A stretch of 64,000 nt of DNA from Macropodus opercularis (lineage: Eukaryota > Chordata > Actinopteri > Anabantiformes > Osphronemidae). The stretch's first letter is position 1, and the number at the start of each line of letters is the position of its first letter. The translations under genes were made by a program, and so were the position numbers. The notes beneath the pieces were generated by a model that did no database searches, was not told the DNA's origin, and saw only the letters and a program-made list of their open reading frames with translations. The stretch is from NCBI GenBank assembly GCA_030770545.1, contig CM061109.1:2046001-2110000 (forward strand). The letters run 5' to 3'. Of this stretch, positions 60,028-64,000 are shown piece by piece.

Positions 60028-62074
60028 CAAAATTATGAGTGAAAGGTTTATTGCATATTCAAGTAACACTGTTATGTTACTCATGATTGGGAATTTATCA
60101 AGGTCTCAATCTTTGCAAGCAGAGATAATTTGTTAATTACCACTTGACACAAACATGAAAGTCAATCAGTGACAATGAATATTTACCAATGTATGACCGG
60201 GGTATTTGAACATGTGCAGCACATAATATGGTGGAAACAGAAAGGGCACCAGCAGGAACAATGTGTGCTCCCGTTAGCATGGAGAGCATTATACTGTCAT
60301 AGTGGGTCAGACGGACAGAAAGCTATTGGAAATGTGTGCATTTTAAACAGCTTCCCAGAGAAATGGACATGCTTCTTTATACCAAGGACAAAGTGTAGAT
60401 TCTACACTGTAACGGCGTCTTACACTTCTGAGGGGGTGTGCTAGTGTGTGTGTCTTTGGGTAGTTCTGGTTCTGCTCCAGCGTATGAGTTGTGTTGCTGG
60501 ACTGCCGGACCAGCGGCTGAAGCAAACCTTTTAAAATCACAGATGCAACTTTCCACCTTCTGCGATAGCTACAGTGGCTATAGTTAGCTCTGCCTTGCCT
60601 GCGTTCTTGACACCTTCAGCTTCTGGAAGACAGCTGGATGATTCCATTCTCACTTGGACTTGGTTTAAGTAAGTGTTATTTTTGCATACAGTGCTGCATG
60701 ACTCATAATGTAAGAGGTGGCCTTTTCTCACCTGTGTTCCCGTCCTAATGCACATGGAGCTGAGGGCTTGTTGGGAGCAGAGTCCAGTATAAAACCAGCC
60801 TGTGACGAAGTGGGACTTTTAAGGCTCCACATCTCATCCAAGAACGTTTGGCATTTGGATATAAGAGGCTCCAAAAGTCAGAGCAGCTTGGTTTAAACCC
60901 CCATTATTTAAAGAAACAGGATTTGAGAAAGAGATGTTTTAATTATCAGGAAATGTCTGGTGTCTTATAAACGCAATATAACATGTCTAGTAGGAAATGC
61001 ACCAACTTAGACTCAGCATTTCTATTTGTTACTTACTGTAACTACAGAGTGTATTAAATACACCAATTGATGTAATGCACTGTGCACTTCGTGATATGTA
61101 TAAAAGGAGGCTTTTTAGCTGAAGTATACACTAAAAGGCTTCAACCCTCAGGAGCTCCATGTTTAATTGATTGAGCAGGACAGGCTCCAGAATTCAATGA
61201 AAATAATATACAAAGAAAAATTGCCAACTTTTTTTTTCCCTTCAGGTTTCAAAGGTTTCTGCTTTGAAAGATTAACTCGTTCTGCTGGGATTTCTGCAGA
61301 ACATGATGATTATTAAATTCATTTAATCCATTAAATCGGTTCTGCATTACCTAAATTGTTTGTTTTTTTTTATGTGGAACAGGTTGGCAGGGTAAAGACA
61401 CACTCAGGAACATGTACAGCCCAAAAGCAAATGGACATAACCAGAGCCAGACGAGGGAACCTGACCGGTTACTCCCCTGCAGTGGCTTCTGCATTATGTA
61501 ATTTTAATATCCTAAATCTCAGCGCTATGCCAGGGCTGCCTCTTATTAGGCAACTATTCAGTAAAAGTAATTCAATAAAGACAGACTGTGTCTTGACTTA
61601 AAATGCTGGCAGATACTGCGCTGTGAGCAGAAACAGGGGTCTGAATAAGTAAACGTAGAAACATTAGGTGAGTGTTGTTCTTGAAATCCTGCTTTAATCT
61701 TAAACCTCTGATTTGGGCCTTTTTTTTGCATTCATATCTTTATATTTTGTCCTGTTCTACAGTATTATATAGAACTATATACGATATCCAATCTTATCAA
61801 AGCTTTTACATTTGTGTTGCTGTGGTCAAGGCAGGACCTGTTTGAAATATAATTGCAGTGCACCTGCAAAGTCATCTCGGCCTTTTTCTTAGTTTTTATC
61901 TCTCTGTTGTTGTCAGGAAAACTAATGTTTGTCCTTCATGTACAAAGGTTCTATATTCAGAACAGTACTTCCACTCTCCTTCAAAAGTATGACTCGTTAT
62001 TCTACTCTTAAATAGGTGCCGTAGCTCAAAAAAGTTGGGAAACACTAGTGTGAAGAATAACTTAAGATGATTTC
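60028..62074. other. Unassigned noncoding DNA upstream of LTR element
   Basis: No supported gene. This is the insertion target of the retrotransposon; the four bases before its LTR are TTTC (62071-62074), one half of any target duplication. The other half lies beyond the window. Confidence 0.4.
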
Positions 62075-62555
62075 TGTTGTGTTTCGACCTCCCCTCCGCA
62101 AGGGGGCAGAGTGGAGTAAGCACCGTTGGTGTCAGGTCATGTTTTGACACCAGATCGTGTGTGCCACCAGCTGTTGAGGATTTCCCCTGCTTAGACCTTC
62201 CCATATATACTGACCTTTTCTGTGGGACTGGTGCTAGTGTGTCTTCTCGTGTCTCCTGGTTTCCTGACTCGACTCCCTCATCCCCGACCGCTGGTTCTTA
62301 GGTTTGACGTACCTACGGTTTTGTCGATTAACTGTCAGCTAATTGGTTTAGCTCCTGCTTAGGCAGCGTTTTGAGTTTGTATTTCAAGTCGTTAGTTTAT
62401 TTGTCTCTGGCCGTGCAGTCTTTTGTTTGCTCTCGTTGCCCACCCAGCTTTGCTGTGACCCTATGTTAGCCCGAAATAAAAGTTTGAAACCAAGCAACTG
62501 GTCTCAGTGGTGACTGCGTGTGGATCCTTAGTTTTGTTTTGGTCAGTTTGTAACA
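62075..62555 (+). mobile_element. 5' LTR of a sushi-type Ty3/gypsy retrotransposon
   Basis: The LTR is bounded by TGTT at 62075 and AACA at 62555, a short inverted repeat with canonical TG...CA ends (481 bp). It contains a TATA box (TATATA, 62204-62209) and a polyadenylation signal AATAAA at 62475-62480, giving a U3 of about 158 bp. A perfect 8-bp inverted repeat (TGGTGTCA, 62127-62134, and TGACACCA, 62145-62152) lies in U3. The two bases after CA are GT and then the primer-binding site starts, matching the usual 2-nt trimming by integrase. The 3' LTR is outside the window, so the boundaries rest on these internal signals. Confidence 0.8.
62204..62233 (+). promoter_or_regulatory. LTR promoter: TATA box and predicted transcription start
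   Basis: TATATA at 62204-62209 lies 29 nt before G62233. The 10-nt word beginning at 62233 is exactly the complement of the primer-binding site. In self-priming elements the transcript 5' end is the primer, so this independently supports a start at or very near 62233. Confidence 0.65.
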
Positions 62556-62557
62556 GT

Positions 62558-62567
62558 ACACACTAGC
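62558..62567 (+). other. Self-priming primer-binding site
   Basis: ACACACTAGC is the exact reverse complement of GCTAGTGTGT at 62233-62242, the predicted first bases of the element's own RNA. It sits 2 nt downstream of the LTR end. No match to a host tRNA 3' end (TGG start) is present at this position. Tf1/sushi-lineage elements are known to prime reverse transcription from their own folded mRNA 5' end, so this is the expected arrangement. Confidence 0.7.
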
Positions 62568-62572
62568 CAGAG

Positions 62573-63595
62573 ATGGATCCAGCAGACACTGCCAGTAATG
62601 CAGCTGAGACGGCCGATTTTGGCACCGTTCTGAGTTACACGTATCAACAAGCTCAGGCTAATGCCGCCCGCATTGGGGAGCTCCAAAAAAGAGCGGATCA
62701 AGCCGTCGGGGTTAGCAGAGATGCCCGCACGGATCAAGCCGTCGGGGTTAGCAGAGATGCCCGCACGGAGGCTCGAGTGGCGCTGCCTATGAGATTTAGC
62801 GGCGATGCCCCTCAGTGCGGCCCTTTCCTGTCGGCACTCAAGCTCAGGTTCGAGCTCGAACCATCCGGCTTTAGCTCAGCGCGGCAGCAGGTGGGCTTCG
62901 CTCTTACCCACTTAGAGGGACGGGCTCTGGAGTGGGGAATGGCGGAGTGGGACAGGAAATCGGATTGCGTTTCCTCGTTTGAGAAATTTTCCGAGGAACT
63001 AACCCTCGTCTTCAACCCCTCGGCGCATCGCCGAGTATCCGCGGCCGTTCTGTTCCGGTTGTCACAGGGCAATCGCTCCGTTTTGGATTACACGGTGGAA
63101 TTCAAGACTCTCGCAGCCCGTGTGGGCTGGCCGGAGCAGGTACTTTGTGACAAATACTACGAGGGTTTAGCTGGCTCGGTGAAGGATGAGTTAGTGGGGA
63201 GTGAGCTTCCCTCCTCTCTGCAGGCCTTCATCACCCTGGCTTCCGCTGTTGATCGGCGGTTTGAGGAGCGACGCGCTGAGAAGCGGCTGCTGGAGAGACA
63301 TACACCCGCGGCAGCTTCGACCGGGCTTGGCTGGAGAGGAGCGTCACGCTTCGGCGGGGACGCGGATCGCCAGCTCATCTTCCAGAGCAATCGAGGGGTG
63401 GAGGCACCGGGCAGGAGGACGCCGCCGGTGGATCCTGGGGAACCCATGCAGTTGGGCAGATCGAGGCTGACCCCTGAGGAGCGCCAGCGACGCTACGCCT
63501 TCGGACTGTGTCTGTACTGCGGCCAGGAGGGTCATCGGGCTCTTAGCTGTCCGTTAAACGACACCGCTCACCACCCGCCAGGGAGACGCTGGTGA
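62573..63595 (+). CDS. Gag polyprotein of sushi-type Ty3/gypsy retrotransposon
   Basis: Open frame of 340 codons starting at ATG in the good context AGAGATGG, 17 nt after the LTR end. The N-terminus (about 1-65) is polar and carries a perfect 12-residue tandem duplication (42-53 and 54-65). The central part (about 75-250) matches the capsid-like domain of sushi-derived Gags, with a PFLSALKLRFELEPSGF block, LEGRALEWGMAEW and a VLDYTVEFKTLAARVGW block, as in the domesticated mammalian RTL/PEG10 family. A CCHC zinc knuckle (C313, C316, H321, C326) near the C-terminus should bind the element's RNA. Gag assembles the intracellular particle in which reverse transcription takes place. It is CpG-rich and unbroken, unlike everything else in the window, so the copy is probably young. 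Pol follows in the -1 frame. Confidence 0.92.
   Translation: MDPADTASNAAETADFGTVLSYTYQQAQANAARIGELQKRADQAVGVSRDARTDQAVGVSRDARTEARVALPMRFSGDAPQCGPFLSALKLRFELEPSGFSSARQQVGFALTHLEGRALEWGMAEWDRKSDCVSSFEKFSEELTLVFNPSAHRRVSAAVLFRLSQGNRSVLDYTVEFKTLAARVGWPEQVLCDKYYEGLAGSVKDELVGSELPSSLQAFITLASAVDRRFEERRAEKRLLERHTPAAASTGLGWRGASRFGGDADRQLIFQSNRGVEAPGRRTPPVDPGEPMQLGRSRLTPEERQRRYAFGLCLYCGQEGHRALSCPLNDTAHHPPGRRW
62695..62766 (+). repeat. 36-bp perfect tandem duplication inside gag
   Basis: 62695-62730 and 62731-62766 are identical. The length is a multiple of three, so the frame is kept and 12 residues (DQAVGVSRDART) are repeated. Confidence 0.97.
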
Positions 63596-64000
63596 GCAGG
63601 GCGGCTTCGTTTTCTCCCTCGGTTCATCCGACCATCGCAGTTACGTTGTCAAGCCCAACAGGAGCTCGCACGGTCGGGGCGTTCATAGACTCCGGAGCGG
63701 ACGGAAACTTTCTGGATGACAGCTTGGTAAGGAGTCTGGGAGTTGGGCTGGTGACGTTACAGAGGCCGGTGGAGGTCCGGTCCTTTAATGATCATATTAT
63801 TCACTTGGTTAAGTTTCGTACCGAACCTCTCAAACTAGTCGTTGCGGGGAATCATCGGGAAGAGCTATGTTTTAATGTGTTCTCGTGTAAGGACACGCCG
63901 CTGATTTTGGGCTTGCCATGGCTGGCCACTCATGACCCACACATCAGCTGGGCAGCGGGGAAAGTGTTGGGCTGGAGCTCTTACTGTTTAGCAAACTGTT
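63547..64000 (+). CDS. Pol polyprotein start (aspartic protease), partial
   Basis: This frame is open from just after a TAG at 63544-63546 to the window end and lies -1 to gag, overlapping it by 49 nt. It has no ATG near its start, so translation most likely enters by frameshifting. It encodes a retropepsin: the active-site FIDSGAD motif is at 63682-63702, and ILGLPWL at 63904-63924 is the second conserved block. The latter leads into the HDPHISW and VLGWS...C...C pattern typical of sushi-type elements just before reverse transcriptase. The enzyme would cut Gag and Gag-Pol in the particle. Reverse transcriptase, RNase H and integrase are expected beyond the window. No frame break is visible in the part present. 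Confidence 0.88.
   Translation, partial: MSVKRHRSPPARETLVSRAASFSPSVHPTIAVTLSSPTGARTVGAFIDSGADGNFLDDSLVRSLGVGLVTLQRPVEVRSFNDHIIHLVKFRTEPLKLVVAGNHREELCFNVFSCKDTPLILGLPWLATHDPHISWAAGKVLGWSSYCLANC
63553..63604 (+). promoter_or_regulatory. Programmed -1 ribosomal frameshift signal (predicted)
   Basis: Heptamer G TTA AAC at 63553-63559 is in the gag reading phase (codons 328-329). It is the type known from equine arteritis virus and near the G GGA AAC of PEG10. A 6-nt spacer (63560-63565) follows, then a perfect 8-bp stem: GCTCACCA 63566-63573 with TGGTGAGC 63590-63597. The loop word CCGCC (63575-63579) can pair with GGCGG at 63600-63604 to form a pseudoknot. That second stem has awkward loop lengths (10 and 2 nt), so it is less certain than the hairpin. 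The gag stop TGA (63593-63595) lies inside the stem. Confidence 0.72.

Noticed and set aside
62475..62480. AATAAA as the end of a host gene
   Set aside because: It lies inside the LTR at the expected place between R and U5, so it belongs to the retrotransposon.

Overview
The window looks like a gene-poor stretch of a spiny-rayed teleost fish genome: AT-rich intergenic or intronic DNA holding relics of several transposon classes common in percomorph fish. I see no cellular protein-coding exon, tRNA gene or rRNA that I can defend. Apart from one retrotransposon at the right edge, open frames are no longer than about 160 codons, are unrecognisable, and overlap low-complexity or transposon-derived DNA. 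Family names below come from recalled consensus features, not from a database search.

Left third (1-21900): mostly unannotatable DNA with two decayed Tc1/mariner copies (7480-8066 and 9866-10485, both with transposase on the minus strand). A teleost L2-type LINE 3' end (10490-11462) is split by a 443-bp insertion with an 8-bp target duplication. There are LINE 3' tails in opposite orientations at 13700-14366, a LINE endonuclease relic at 15780-16195, and the end of a jockey/Rex1-like LINE at 21340-21896.

Middle (21900-60000): four copies of one TTAA-flanked, hairpin-forming MITE of piggyBac type (24181, 26273, 34374, 55978), two in each orientation. There is also a terminal Tc1 fragment, further L2 ends, tRNA-derived SINE pieces, microsatellites, a pyrimidine minisatellite, an almost unspaced perfect palindrome at 55361-55407, and several repeat-free blocks that could be conserved regulatory DNA.

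Right edge (62075-64000, cut by the window): the 5' end of a well-preserved Ty3/gypsy LTR retrotransposon of the sushi type. It has an LTR with TGTT...AACA ends, a TATA box, and an apparent self-priming site complementary to the predicted transcript 5' end. An open gag ends in a CCHC zinc knuckle. A pol frame beginning with an aspartic protease follows in the -1 frame. The gag-pol overlap carries a G TTA AAC heptamer, a 6-nt spacer and a perfect 8-bp stem, which is the layout of a programmed -1 frameshift signal. This is the most interesting part of the window.
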